A stretch of 64,000 bases of DNA from Heligmosomoides polygyrus polygyrus (GCA_947396885.1 OX377202.1:7006001-7070000); one strand, 5' to 3'. Counted from the stretch's first letter, positions 1 to 11,479 are shown. The notes: generated by a model from the letters alone, not told the origin. Program-made: numbers and translations.

Positions 1-44
1 AGAAGGGATTGAGTAATGCCGTCCTTTATCCTTATCCTTATTGT
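1..44 (+). mobile_element. SINE-A, 3' end only (cut by window start)
   Basis: 'gggattgagtaatgccgtcc' then the ttatcc tail. Confidence 0.8.
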
Positions 45-530
45 TATATTGTTGTGCTAGTGTTGCAAGACTTTTCGATCAACCCAATAGATCACTGATC
101 AATTTCGATCAGCCCAATAGATCACGCCCGCCGGACTTCGGCGGGCGGCCGTAGTGCGTCCTGCGGAACATCGTAGGATGTTCTCTTCGCTTTTCTTCTT
201 TTTTTCTTCTTCTGTTCTTCGTCATCTTCTTCCTTTTCTCCTTCCTTCCTTTCGTGTCTTTTCTCTCTCGTTCGCTTATCTATCCTAAAGAAAAGTCCCG
301 AAGTTCGCGCTGGTTATTGCACTTTTGTTTTTGATGAACTCTTTTAACATTAAGATACATTTAAAGTTTAGACCGTTTTCAAACGGTCTTTTCTCCTACA
401 CTACGTCGTATATAAATTGATCAACTTAATTACTACAGACATTATTAGAACTCTTCTTGCAGAGAAAAAATAATTTACTGATTTGGCACTAGTTAAAAGT
501 TCCGACTCCATAGACCCGACTTCGGTCGAA

Positions 531-1009
531 ATTTTTTTCGCTGAAACTTCGTCTAGGTGGGTTATTTGGCATGTTGATCACGAATCTGACGTCCGTTTTT
601 TGTTTGACGCTGTAGTACGGCAGGTTACGGTAGGTACGGGTAACTAAGGCTGCCGAGGTCATAGTCACCAATTGTTCAAACTTCGCCTAGGGGGGTTATT
701 TGGGATGCTGATCACGAATCTGACATCCATTTTTCGTTTTACGCCGGAGTTTGGGCAAAATCGGTGACCATTACCTTAGTCACCCGTGCCTTCCGTAACC
801 TACCGTATCCAGCATAAAACGAAAAACGGATGTCAGATTCGTGATCAGCACCCCAAATAACCCCCACAGTCGAAGTTTCAGCGAAATCGGTGGCTCTGCC
901 TGGACCACCCTTTTTAACGGCATGGGTGGTCTCTGACCGAATCGTGAGAAACGAATGTCAGACTCGTGATCAGCACCCCAAATAACCTCCTAGAAGTTTC
1001 AGCGAAAAA
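531..1009. repeat. foldback repeat with doubled arms
   Basis: Four copies of a roughly 65-bp unit (531-600 and 676-740 inverted; 818-884 and 946-1009 direct), each with gatcacgaatctgac or its complement and a ttcgctgaaacttc edge. A related motif occurs in the 108-bp minisatellite and in the Tc4-like arms near 54920. Confidence 0.8.
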
Positions 1010-2041
1010 GTATTTATTTAATATAAAAAAATTTAAAAATATAAATTTTTTTATTTATTTAATACGTTCGCGATAAGCGCCAGCTTCAGAGGCGAGTCTT
1101 CCAACAACATGAGGACACACATAAAGGAGCCAAACCAATGTCAGATCTGTGAAAAATTAGGGCATGACTAAAAAGTCTGCTTACCCAGACCGAATAAGGC
1201 GGTAAGGGTGTGATTTGTTGAACTTCATAACTCATCAGCGACTTCTTAGCAGATCACTCTAGCTGACCCAGGGAGAAGGAGGACGGCATACATCTCGTCG
1301 CCTTCAGGTATGCGCTGGCTGCCCTATGAGAAAAAAGCGCCAGCGCCAAAGTGTCCAAAAAACGTCGAAACGTTAGAAGAACAAAGCCTGAATAAACTTC
1401 CTTAGGTGTTTTTTTTCTGCCTACTGTATTTTACGATGTATCGCGATTTTCTCGCGATTATAGGACGATTTCGTGGGATATTGTGAGGAATTTTCGCTTA
1501 GAGTTTCATCAGATTGGGAGCTATGCAAACAAAAAACTCCTTATAAAAGGGTCATATGGGAGATTTACATGGCGCTCTTCTCATGCTCCATTTTTTCTAT
1601 TCCACATTCTTTTGTAGTATATTTTTAGGACGCTCTAATGTATACTGTGTTTGTACATTAAAGTTTCGGTTTAATTACCCAAGTTTGAGGTAAAAGTGTC
1701 GAATAACTGGTGTATGTGTGTACTGAAGGACATATTCTGCACCACCAACATTCTAGCTTACGATGTACTACGCAACAAGTTTGAGCAAAATCTAATCGTG
1801 AAAAATTCTATGGATTTCAAAGTACCTGTAGCATCTGACCATTCAATTTTCATGAGCTCCAGAAGCGTGTAATTGCTCGCCAAACTTCTTCATGTGGGTG
1901 ATTTGTTGATTTTTCGTTTTCCAACCTGGGTACTCACTTGAAGTGGAACCAATCAGGCGAAAGAACATAAAAGAAGTTGTGCACCATAAGTGATTACGGG
2001 AATTGCTCGGCGAGGTCTCACTGCCGGCACCAAAGTACGCT
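1010..2041. other. no gene recognised
   Basis: AT-rich start, then sequence with no coherent frame, splice pattern or repeat I can name. Confidence 0.5.
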
Positions 2042-2222
2042 TCAGCTGGAGTCTGATTCATCAATGACTTACATGACTTTACAGAGAATTCGCAGATAAA
2101 AACTCAGATAACACGGCTTATCAAGCGATATGGTGAGCGATAAGTGGCGTTAACTGAGTTTTCCGCTGTGAATTCTCTGTTAAAGTTGTGTAAATCGTTG
2201 ATGAGTCCGACCCCTGGCTGCT
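2042..2222. repeat. hairpin of about 80-bp arms
   Basis: 2044-2119 pairs with 2130-2211 (acagagaattc, aaaactcag, cttatc blocks), a near-continuous stem with a small loop. Most likely a short foldback MITE. Confidence 0.72.
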
Positions 2223-2520
2223 AGGTTTTTGCTCTCTCTACAATTTTATTCAAATTTTTACAGTAAGAAGAGTTTTTGTTAGGCATTTAGACAATTAAAC
2301 TAAACAGGTTTAAGTGATTGGAGTAGCTAGCAATAAATCATTACATATAAATGTTAGAAGCCTTCTGGAGGCTATTTTTAAATATTTCAACAGCGGTGAT
2401 TTTCCAAGGAATCACATGCGATCAAAATCCCAATCCCATTTACCACTGAAAGTACATACCCTGGATAGCCTTGCAAAGACCGACATTAGGTGTATAGTTC
2501 TCTTTAGAAGTGGAGCATAA

Positions 2521-2808
2521 AGGATAAAGGATAAAGGACGGCGTTATTTAATCCCCTTTGGGATGCGCCACGCACTCTACTTCTACGGGATGTCGTGGAG
2601 GCAAGTTGAATGCGTGTATGGCCATACAATGACTTGCGGTGGCCAGCTGATGAACAAGTCAGCGCTTTATCCTTCCCAGACAAGTCTGGTACCAATTCAC
2701 CGACCCCGGAGGGATGGAAGGCTTGGTTGGCCTGGGCGGGAAATCCGAACCAGGAACCTGGTGTGCACGCGACAGCCGGCGTCTCCTCCGACTGCGCTCC
2801 CCGCGCCC
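2521..2808 (-). mobile_element. SINE-A, full length with 15-bp duplication
   Basis: Reference copy for the family. On its own strand: tRNA-like head with A-box region and B-box-like GGTTCGGATTTCC, a body of about 180 bp, and a (TTTATCC)n tail; about 290 bp in all. agaagtggagcataa flanks it at 2506-2520 and 2809-2823, proving retroposition. Pol III transcription and LINE-driven insertion are family knowledge; the partner LINE is not identified. Confidence 0.93.
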
Positions 2809-2934
2809 AGAAGTGGAGCATAACAACTATTTTTCCTTAAAGCTTTGCTATCTGTTCATTGTTTAGGTTTCTCAAAGTTGTGTTCCATTATTCACCTCTC
2901 TCACGACTGCCTTATACGTCTTGATAAATCATTA

Positions 2935-2937
<3 letters not shown>

Positions 2938-2966
<29 letters not shown>

Positions 2967-2967
2967 G
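2938..2967. repeat. (att)n microsatellite
   Basis: About ten att repeats. Confidence 0.95.
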
Positions 2968-3261
2968 AAAAAGACGTCGTAGCGAGGGTGATCATTCTCG
3001 GCCGGCTACAGCAGTTTCTGCTGACGAAAAACATTCGCCTTGTGTGATGGCCTAAGAGCACCTGAAAGAAAGCAACCAGAACATCAGCACTGGGAATGAA
3101 TTCGGCGGAGATTTTTCGGGAAGGGAATCTGTTGCGGTGCCGCCAAACAAGTTCGCTGTGACGAACTTGACGTGGCTGGTCTTTGACGTGACTTCGAAAC
3201 ATGATGGGGACTGACGCTGTAGAAGGGAATAGTAATTGCGACGCCATGACGCAATCTTCTC

Positions 3262-3510
3262 TTGAACACTAAAAAATGGATGCCTTCCTGCTCTTTAAAA
3301 CAAATTCTAAACGATTATTTTTCTTCGAAAAATGAAAATTTCACAAAATTTCAAACAACGTCTTCACCTATGTAGAAGAAGCTCATTTTGATTTGGAAGG
3401 GTTCGCTTTTATTTCAAGTCTTAGGCTAGCTTAGAAGAGTGTCCAATTTGATTTGATGTGCCCATCTCGACGTGGAAATTTTTTAGGTAATTTTATATTG
3501 TTTGTGTATT
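3262..3510 (+). repeat. family G-related repeat fragment
   Basis: Matches 38860-39020 and carries 'gtgtccaatttga'. No coding potential seen. Confidence 0.45.
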
Positions 3511-3867
3511 GATTTTCATATGATTTTCATATGACTACAATCAAGACTGAATAGTTTTTAACTACGTTAAACCAACAAAATGAAGGATAGAAAAAAAGGT
3601 AGGCGTTTGAAAATCCTTAGCCGGATGCGCCACGCATTCTATTTCCACGGGGTACACCCCAGCTTGTCGTAACCAGTCAAAGTACTGAACGATCACACGC
3701 CAGTCACGACACCAATCTTAGACACTCTAGTTGAATAAAACGCCCATTCAATGCGGTCTGATTGACTGGCGTGTTCCCACCTTCCAATGCTGCCCACGTT
3801 CGCGGCTAGGATAGAATATTCTTGCGGTAAGAAGTGTTTCTGATCTCCAACACAAATAAAAAGAAAG

Positions 3868-4105
3868 GACAGGATTTGTAATGCGTCACGTATTCTACTT
3901 CTACGTGATATCAAGGAGGCACTTTGCGTATTTTGCCTGTGGAAGCCATCCGATGTGAAGTTAGTATTCCCTTCTCAGACGGGTACGGTAATAATTAATC
4001 GACCTCGGATGAGTGAAAGGCATGTTGGCCTAGGCGGAGATCCGAACCAGGAACTTCGACTCGCGGTGCTCTCGCCAGACGGCGCCCACCACGTTACCAA
4101 GCGTC
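3868..4105 (-). mobile_element. SINE-A, old diverged copy
   Basis: Keeps 'tgcgtcacgtattctacttc', 'ggcatgttggcctaggcgg' and 'gatccgaaccaggaac'. A further 35-bp scrap of the same family lies at 3624-3658. Confidence 0.72.
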
Positions 4106-4301
4106 GCAGGAAATATTCGTATGAATGAAAATGAAACATATGAACTATGAACCGCTATAGCTGCAATCGGTTAGTTTACCATAGGGCATGTTAAAGCTAC
4201 GCTATCGCCTTATGCATGTCTAGCTCGTCGCGATTTTCATCTGATTGAAAGCGTAAATGCTGCTTAGGTAAAACTAAAACGTTAGAATGTCTGTCGGTTT
4301 A

Positions 4302-4826
4302 GCCCCAGTTTACACTTAAGGCCGCCACAGACTTCTGCGGCGCCGCTCAGCGGCGCCGCTGCCTTATGCTTAACCATAGGGCAGAGACGCAGAGCTCGCC
4401 TCCAGCGGCGCCGCTGGACGGCCGGCGGCACCGGCGGCACCGGCGGCGTCGCTAGCGGAAATGACTTGAATCATTCCACCCGGCGGCGCCGCTCCAGCGT
4501 CTGTCTGTCTGCGCTCTGCGCTCTGCCCTTTCGCGGCGGGATCCAAAGCGGAGATGGTCGATGCGGGCGCGCGATCGTCATCGGGGCGCGTTATTGTTAA
4601 GCACCAGTCGGTCCCCACTAGAAACAGTACAGTACCTCGCCGTCACTGCTCCCACTGATGATGAGTCAAGCCGCTGAGCGGCGCCGCAGAAGTCTGTGGC
4701 GGCCTTTACGCCGCGGCGCGGCGTGGCACGATGGTCGGGATAGATATCGACCTGGCGGCGCGAAAAATCGATATCCATTGCGATAGTGGTGCCGCGCCGC
4801 GTGGCAGCGCAAGCATAAACTAGGCC
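4302..4826. mobile_element. MITE-P copy 1, carrying a nested MITE
   Basis: Ends GCCCCAGTTTACAC and GCATAAACTAGGCC with TTA on both sides. GC-rich (ccgcggcgcgg). Interrupted at 4319-4705 by another element. Shares the gatagatatcgacc core with copy 2. Confidence 0.82.
4319..4705. mobile_element. nested GC-rich MITE with perfect 35-bp TIRs
   Basis: 4319-4353 and 4671-4705 are perfect inverted repeats starting AGGCCGCCACAGACTTCTGC; TTA at 4316-4318 and 4706-4708. Copy 2 of MITE-P lacks it, an empty-site comparison. TTA duplications suggest PIF/Harbinger-type mobilisation. Confidence 0.9.
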
Positions 4827-4829
4827 TTA

Positions 4830-4963
4830 GCCCTAGTTTACACTAACGCCGCGGCGCGGCGCGGTAGGATGGTCGGGATAGATATCGACCGAGAGGCGCG
4901 AAAATCGATATCTATGACGATCGTGGTGCCGCGCCGCGGGGCGGCGCAAGTATAAACTGGGGC
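4830..4963. mobile_element. MITE-P copy 2, 134 bp
   Basis: Ends GCCCTAGTTTACAC and GTATAAACTGGGGC. Separated from copy 1 by a single TTA; TGA at the right. Arms form a near-complete hairpin around cgatatctatgacgatcg. Confidence 0.82.
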
Positions 4964-5368
4964 TGACGGAGTTGTGTTTGTTGTACCGTAACCCATAGCG
5001 TAACTCCACGCAAACAGAATTTTTGCCAACAATCAAAGGAAAGTCGCGATGTCCAGGATGAGTGCATGACGAGATTTCTTCTCTGAGTTAAATCAAAAAC
5101 AAAGTTAAGTAAACTTAAAGCCATTATTTTGTTGCAAAAACTTAACCAATGAAAGTAAAACCAGACAGAACCCCTTTCTGGGAAAGTAAAAATTTTAAAA
5201 GATTTTGAACGTTGTATTCAGCTTATTTGGACAGGTGAATTACAGTTTCCAAATGAACTCAAACTAAAATCCTCCATGACGAAAATTCATTTTGACGTTT
5301 TAGAGGGTTTTTACTTCATTCTGTGAAACACTCCTTTTTATTTGGAAGACTTTCGTCCACGATGTCTA

Positions 5369-6644
5369 CAGGGTGGCTCCTGATTATTGCGCGTAGTTTA
5401 TTACTGATAACTTCAACAAAAACAACAGTTATACAGTCTGATACAACTTCTATATAGAGCAATGCCTAACAATCACCACTCAAGAAGATGTTCGAAATGA
5501 GCTCCTTTTGCAGCAATACAGGCCTTCAGCCTCTTCTCCACCGACATCACTGTGGGCCTCAGGAAGGTGACGTCGATATCGTCCCACGCCTTCTGAAATG
5601 AAACTTTGAGAGCGTTCAAATTTTGTTGACTCTTCGAGGAGACCTTCTGTTGCAAGTAGCCCTACATAGCAAAATCCATCGGATTCAGATCAGGCGAGTT
5701 AGGTGGCCAGAAGTCCTTTATGCAGTAGCCAGGGAAGTGGCTCTCGCAGAATGAGCAGGTGCCCAGTCCTGATGGAGCACGCATTGACCAGTAACAAAAT
5801 TTTCAGCAGTCCAGGGAAGAAGAACATCGCGCAGGATCTTTTCCTGGTAGACTTCAGCGTTGATTTTCACTGAACGGTCGACAAAAACCAGAGGTGTCTT
5901 CTTGTCCAGGGCAATGCCAGCCCGTACCATTGCAGATTTCGGAGAAAGTCCTGTTGAGAACGCGACGTTGAGAAGACCTGCTTCTGAATGGAGACAGCAA
6001 CAGACGCTGATTCTGTGAGTTGTGTGCCACTTTAATGGTAAAAAACTTCTCGTCCGTCCAGATGACGTTTGACAAGCGGCCCTGCTGGATCTCCTTTAGC
6101 AACAACTTGGATTTTTCCAATCTAATCTGCATGGCAGCTTCCGTAAGGGCTTGTACGCAATAACGACGATAGTGATAAAGATGAATAAAGATGATGCGAG
6201 GCCAAAGATCCTGTTTGACGATCTTCTGTATTGTTCTGCGGGAAACCCCAAGGTCTACGGCCATCTGATTCATGATAACTCCATTTTTCCGGTCGATTCT
6301 CTTTTTGATGACCTTTCGAAGCCGGAGAGTGTTCACAGTACGTGGTCCGCCAGATCTCTTCCTCGTTTTGTCCTTTCTGTACTGTTTCACAATGTGTTGG
6401 ACTGTTTTGGAAGAAATTTGAAGTCGTCGAGCGATCTCTGCTGCAGAATGTCCTTTATCGGCGAAATGAGCGATGGCGGAACGATGTGGTGAAGCTTTCT
6501 TTGTCGAGGGTATTGAGTGTATCACCTTGCTGGGTTTTTGTACATACTTCACCCATTCCAAAAAGGCCTAATAATTGATCTCCGCCATTTTCAAAAATAC
6601 AGTAGTGGTTTGAATTTCGTGCAAATAATTAGGAGCCACCCTGT
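5369..6644 (-). mobile_element. Tc1/mariner-superfamily transposon, 1276 bp
   Basis: Ends in inverted repeats CAGGGTGGCTCCTGATTATT / AATAATTAGGAGCCACCCTG with TA on each side (5367-5368, 6645-6646). It is inserted in the BEL LTR. The transposase is in pieces, so it is an inactive copy. Confidence 0.9.
5473..6561 (-). pseudogene. Tc1/mariner transposase, broken
   Basis: N-terminal helix-turn-helix pair (AIAHFADKGHSAAEIARRL; MNQMAVDLGVSRRTIQKIVK) is followed by the three DDE/D sites: IWTDEKFF, HQDWAPAHSA and PPNSPDLNPMDFAM. There is a frameshift near 5940 and a stop (TAG in place of TGG) after DFAM. It would bind the terminal repeats and cut and paste the element; this copy cannot. Confidence 0.87.
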
Positions 6645-6895
6645 AAACAATCTCGTAAGCTCTGCCCTCTTTCTTCTACAAATTGAGGTCGAGCAGGAAA
6701 AATATCGAGCCGGTTCAGCTCAATTTAGTCCGACCGTCCCATCATCGAACCTTTGGACTCATGGGAAACCTAAGGATGAAAGAACTTTCACAAATCAACC
6801 ACCGAGCCGGATGTCGACCTCAGTCATTACACCAGCGCAAACTAGGCAACAAATAAGATGTAAGCAACTCAATAAACAAGCTCAAGAGTAAAGGT
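6645..6895 (+). repeat. BEL/Pao LTR, right part of copy 1
   Basis: Shares 'ttgaggtcgag', 'gccggttcagctca' and 'gaacctttggactcat' blocks with the LTR at 18659. The left part of the same LTR lies before the mariner at 5369: 'cgtccacgatgtcta' aligns with 'ggtccatgatattta' of the other copy, so the two halves meet at the mariner's TA target. Confidence 0.65.
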
Positions 6896-7186
6896 CTGAG
6901 GATTAACAATGATTTCAAGACTACAGCATCTTTAATCACTCTCATTTCTATGCAGTCTATAGAGCGCTTCAAGGTTGATTTTAAGGAAAATAAATATGTG
7001 AATATTAAAAGATGTTCTGTAATAATAAAAGCGACTTTGTATTGAGAACCACTAAAATTCCATTGGATCCTGATAAAGTCCAAATATGGTGTCGGACCAC
7101 AAGCGTAATGATCCAATTCAATACGGAATTCAAGAATTCGCTTTAACTCAAGTAAATGCAAACTAAGAGCCTTACTTGGCAACCGT

Positions 7187-7500
7187 GTGTATTTTATCTC
7201 ATTTCGCTCTCCTCACTCAACCCTACCCAGTGACCCAAAGAAGCTACGCTGCAAAACTTCTACGCGAGACAAATATGGCGATCAACCCACCCTCATCCCT
7301 CATTTCAACACACAACTCGAAACGGCAAAGCGAAAATATCAACAATCGCTTCTCATCGCAGACTACTTGAGCACATCCTTACTATTACCAGGCAACTTGA
7401 GGACTTAGGAGTTTCTCTCAACAGATCCTACCTGTCACAGAACATTTTATAGAAGTTTTCTCCGGAGATCTAGCGCGAAGTTTTGGAACCTCAACTTTCT
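7187..7500 (+). pseudogene. BEL/Pao gag fragment, copy 1
   Basis: Conceptual frames give a coiled-coil-like stretch (ETAKRKYQQSLLIAD) and then RQLEDLGVSLNRSYLSQNIL with KFSPEI*REVLE, the conserved end of BEL gag (DUF1759-type). In-frame stops show decay. A related second copy lies at 7807-8130. Confidence 0.7.
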
Positions 7501-7674
7501 CAAAACAAAGAACAGAGTGATTGGACCCTAGAAAAATGTTGTTGGGTCCGGACAATATAATCAATACGGATGAACGGATCCACGATTCTGTCGACGAAAA
7601 CACTTGCTGTCAAAATCAACATAACAAGGAATCTCAAGAAAAAGGCCAAGCCTTAACATCTCTTAAGAAAGATA

Positions 7675-8296
7675 AAGGATAAAGGATAAAAGGCGGCGTT
7701 ACTCAATTCCTTATGGGATGCGCCACGCATTCTACTTCTACGGGATGTCGTGGAGGCGAATTGAATGCGTATTTGGTCATACAATGACTTGTGGTGGCCA
7801 GCCGATTTGGAGCCGATTTTATGTCATTGCGCTATCCTCACTCAACCCTACCAAGTGACCCAAAGAAACTACGCTCCAAAACTTCTACGCGAGGCAAATA
7901 TGGCGATCAACCCACCCCATCCCTCATTTCAACTTACGACTCGAAACGGCAAAGCGAAAAAGTCAACTATCGCTTCTCATCACAAACTACTTGAGCACAT
8001 CCTTCCCATTATCAGGCAACTTGGAGACTTAGGAGTTTCGCTCAACAGATCTTACCTGACACAGAACATTTTAGCGAAGTTTTCTCCCGACATCTAGCGC
8101 AAAGTTTTGGAACTCCAAGTTTTTCAAAACAACAGAGTCAGCGCTCTATCCTTCGCATGCAAGTCTGGTACCAATTAACCGACCCCGGAGGGATGGAAGG
8201 CTTGGTTGGCCTGAGCGGGAGCTACGAACCAGGAACCTTGTATCGAGTGCACGCGACAGCCGGCGCCTCCTCCAACTGCGCTACACGCGCCCTCCC
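7675..8296 (-). mobile_element. SINE-A interrupted by a gag segment
   Basis: SINE-A sequence at 7675-7806 (3' half) and 8131-8296 (5' half with tRNA-like head), flanked by an 11-bp duplication taagaaagata (7664-7674, 8297-8307). The 324-bp block between the halves (7807-8130) is BEL gag, closely matching 7187-7500 in the same orientation. Confidence 0.88.
7807..8130 (+). pseudogene. BEL/Pao gag fragment, copy 2 (inside the SINE)
   Basis: Same gag region as 7187-7500 but with scattered differences, ending IRQLGDLGVSLNRSYLTQNI then LAKFSPDI*RKVLELQ. The left junction repeats 'gccgattt' (7801-7808 and 7812-7819), hinting at a microhomology-based join. Confidence 0.75.
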
Positions 8297-8414
8297 TAAG
8301 AAAGATACGACAGAAAACCAGAACTGTTTTTCTGCAACTCTCCATAAGAAAGTAGCAGGCATAGTAATCGTTACTATCTCGGCTCGACGGGAAACTATGT
8401 AAACAAAACATCTG

Positions 8415-8860
8415 AACTGTAGACACAAGGGCATCTCGTGCAGGAGTGCATCCTGTTGCAGGATTGGTCAAGGATGAAAGCGTCATCATGCCTTGTGCCC
8501 TCAAACACAGGACACCAACAAGTAGAGCCAATATGAATCACAGCACACCGTAACAGGGACCATTTACTACGCGCTCATGGAGAGATATCGAAACACGTGG
8601 GACATCAAACACAACCATTGCTCGCCCAATGTACGCCGAAGTTCATGCGCCAAATGGAAATGGACATGGACTAGATCCAACATACATAGCTCCAACGAGG
8701 CCTGCTACTCTTCAAAACCATCTACGGAACCATCATACAGCAAAGTAATGCTGTTGACAGAAGGCGATGAAGTTCGCGACTTACGGAAAGAGGTGTTATA
8801 GAAGGCCATTTTGATGCAAGTACTCATCAATTATTCATTAGTGTAGGATTCGAAGACGAA
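8415..8860 (+). pseudogene. BEL/Pao gag zinc knuckles and start of protease region
   Basis: Translation of 8410-8520 gives HLNCRHKGISCRSASCCRIG and KRHHALCPQ, a degenerate pair of Cys/His knuckles. The MLLTEGDEV that follows resembles the start of the BEL protease region. Stops interrupt the frame. Confidence 0.55.
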
Positions 8861-9139
8861 TTTCAATGAATGAAAAAAATGTACGCAACAACAAGATCTT
8901 CTAGTGCATAGGCTTGGTAGAAACTATCCTATGAAAACCAAATCTAGAGTGATCATCCTCGACATTTGCGACAATCAAGGGAAAAATATGCAGTACGAAC
9001 ATGCACCACTCTAACATTAGCGAGCAGACTTCAAACAATCCAACTAAGCTAGGAAGACTACACATTCACAACACAACATAAACCTATCAAAACACCAACA
9101 ATATTCCATCACGTGAGCCATACTGTGCAAGATCAAGAT

Positions 9140-9480
9140 CTTCCTCAATTAATAAAAGACAATTTGTACGTGGATAATTCTACACTAACCGCTAGCATAT
9201 CAGAAGCCCTCATATCAAGATCACTGCATCTCTTTAAAACCTCGACGAAATGAATTTGTGGCGAATCACATGGGTCTACAAGAAATACTTCCACGAAAAG
9301 GAATTGCAAAATCAAAAACACAAAAAGTTTTTTTTGATAGGATGGAACGCAGAGGAAGATGCCCTACATATCAAATGTAATTTCTCACCCATGGAGGAAA
9401 TGACAAAAAGAATAGTGGCAGGTCAAACAGCTTCAATATACGACCCGTTAGGATGGCTAGTACTGTTACTCACTTAGACA
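9140..9480 (+). pseudogene. BEL/Pao reverse transcriptase remnant
   Basis: LPQLIKDNLYVDNSTLTAS carries the RT palm box as YVDN, a form I associate with nematode BEL elements. It is followed after a frameshift by KRIVAGQTASIYDPLGWL, the BEL thumb/connection motif. Confidence 0.82.
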
Positions 9481-9619
9481 AAACATTTCCAACAAACCTT
9501 ATGGAAACGAATAAAAAGCAAATGAGACTCCATCCTACCCGATGACCAGCAAAGACATCGGAAGGCTATTTGCAATTGCGCGGTCGATTTCGAACACAAA
9601 TTTTCAAGGCGATTATTAT

Positions 9620-9790
9620 GGAACAATCGCAACTACAACATGGCAGTTTTGCGGATGCTAGTGGCGCAATAGCAGCTTGTGTTTATTTCTTTAACAAGGA
9701 ACAGCCTCATGGCGAAATGCATACTTCCATCAATTAAGACAACCACGACAATGCGAAAATGAAAATGAATGCCTTGTATATGGCAACAAG
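9620..9790 (+). pseudogene. BEL/Pao RNase H remnant
   Basis: LQHGSFADASGAIAACVYF matches the start of BEL RNase H (first catalytic Asp in FADAS). The MNALYMATRL further on corresponds to the '.LELLA...L' helix. Stops are present. Confidence 0.68.
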
Positions 9791-10699
9791 ACTCTCTTGG
9801 TCAGTGTACAAACCCTTGAAAACACAACCATCTAGTTTATCAAAGACACCATCAACGTATTCTCGGACCTCAAATTTTCGGACTCGCAAATCACTTTGAG
9901 CTGATTCCCTTCATCACCAAAAAAAAAACCATTTTGGGGTACTCGCATCCAAAAGACTCAGAGAAGCGCGACGGATTACAAGCGTTGTAACAAGACGAAG
10001 TTTCAGAATGCCTCGCTTATGCCAACTCAGAAGAAAATCCAACCGACGCTGGTAGGGAGAAGTACCTCGAGAACAACTGCACGATCATTTCTGATGGTCA
10101 GATCCAACGTTTTTACAAACTCCAACCAAAAAATGGACCATTCGCTTCTACCTATAGAAGTATAGTTGAATGCAGTGACAACGTATTCTGACGGTTACTA
10201 TTGAAATTGCAACGCTTTAGCACATTCTCAACAGCCATCAGAACAACAGCTTGTACAATGATTTTAGTCTAGAAGTTATTGAGGCGACTATTAAAGTAAA
10301 CACGGAAACATATGTACGGAAATATCCTAGAGCTATCTAGTATGAAAGATGGAATACCAATCGTCCAGGCGATTGATATCGGCAACGCACGGCTTATCAT
10401 CATACGGCACGATCGATCTGTGCATCTGACGAAAATTACCGAAAAAACTATGGAGAACTCTTTTCGTCCCTATTTAGACCCACAAAAAATTAACGGTATA
10501 AAGAACTATTGAGGATGTCAACTCTTGATGAAGCAACAAAAACTACTACAATGCTTGCACCGAACGCGCACTTATTACGTCTGATCAAGAAGTACACGGC
10601 ACCTTCCATTAAGAAATTGCACATACTTCGAAAGCTTGAAAAATAGTGCAAAGATGTGAACAATATCAATGAATCAATGGACACTCATTTTCTTGTCGC

Positions 10700-11300
10700 A
10701 GTACTGCAGATATGCCCGAAGAAAGGGTAGGTCCCAGTCATCCGTCTCACCATTTCGGCACCGACTTTTCTGTCGTAGACGGTAGACATCAGACGTACAA
10801 AAAACGGCCGTCCCTACGGCTACATTTTTTCGGTTATCGTGACGCGCCTATTCACCGGGAGATGTTCGAGAGCACATAGATCTCCTAAACGCATTGCGCC
10901 GATTTGTGGCAACACGAGGGATGCCTGAATCCATCACGTGTAACAACGGTCCCACGTTCCGTTTAAGTTCGACAATTTTTGTCGAGCAGCGCAAACATGA
11001 GCGACCTCAACACGGAAATAGGAGACATCCTTGCCTGCTAGGAAATCCAGTGGAGACACATAACCCCAAACGCCTCGTGGCAATGTGATTTCTACGAACA
11101 TCTCATCAAGTCATTAAAGTATTGCACGCAGCTTTAAAATGAACTGCAAACCGATCTGGAGGTCACCTGCGTACTATTCTGACAGAAATCGAAGCGAGCT
11201 TCAACTCCAGTCCTTTAGAATATCAAAGAGCTGAAAAAGAAGACTTCATTTCATTAGGCCAGCAAACGTTTTGTAAAGAGGCCTAAACATTAAGCTACCA
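10700..11300 (+). pseudogene. BEL/Pao integrase remnant
   Basis: DFSVVDGRHQTYKKRPSL (core start), then RRFVATRGMPESITCNNGPTF, then in a shifted frame EIQWRHITPNASWQCDFYE and TEIEASFNSSPLEY. The second catalytic Asp of the DNGPTF motif is Asn here (CNNGPTF), so even a repaired frame would be inactive as it stands. Confidence 0.85.
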
Positions 11301-11479
11301 CTAAGCTTCATAACAAAATTCGCAAAGAGAATATTCAAAATATTTACTACCGAAGAAACTGTGAATATTGGAATAAAGTCAAAAAGTGGTGGTTGAGCTA
11401 CAAGAATCATGCAACGCCATAAAAATTTCAGAAGAAATGTCTCTAGTCTACGAAAAACGCATAAAAACTTGTTGAGCAA

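Noticed and set aside
2563..2840. Short frames across SINE-A copies (for example with GGQPMNKSALYPSQTSLVPI)
   Set aside because: The same peptides recur at every SINE-A copy in several frames; they are tRNA-derived SINE sequence, not genes.
2963..3247. 94-codon frame on the minus strand
   Set aside because: No recognisable domain, and overlapping frames on the same strand are equally long; no splice-linked partner found.
5854..6578. Plus-strand frames opposite the Tc1/mariner transposase
   Set aside because: Antisense shadows; the minus strand carries the recognisable HTH and DDE motifs.
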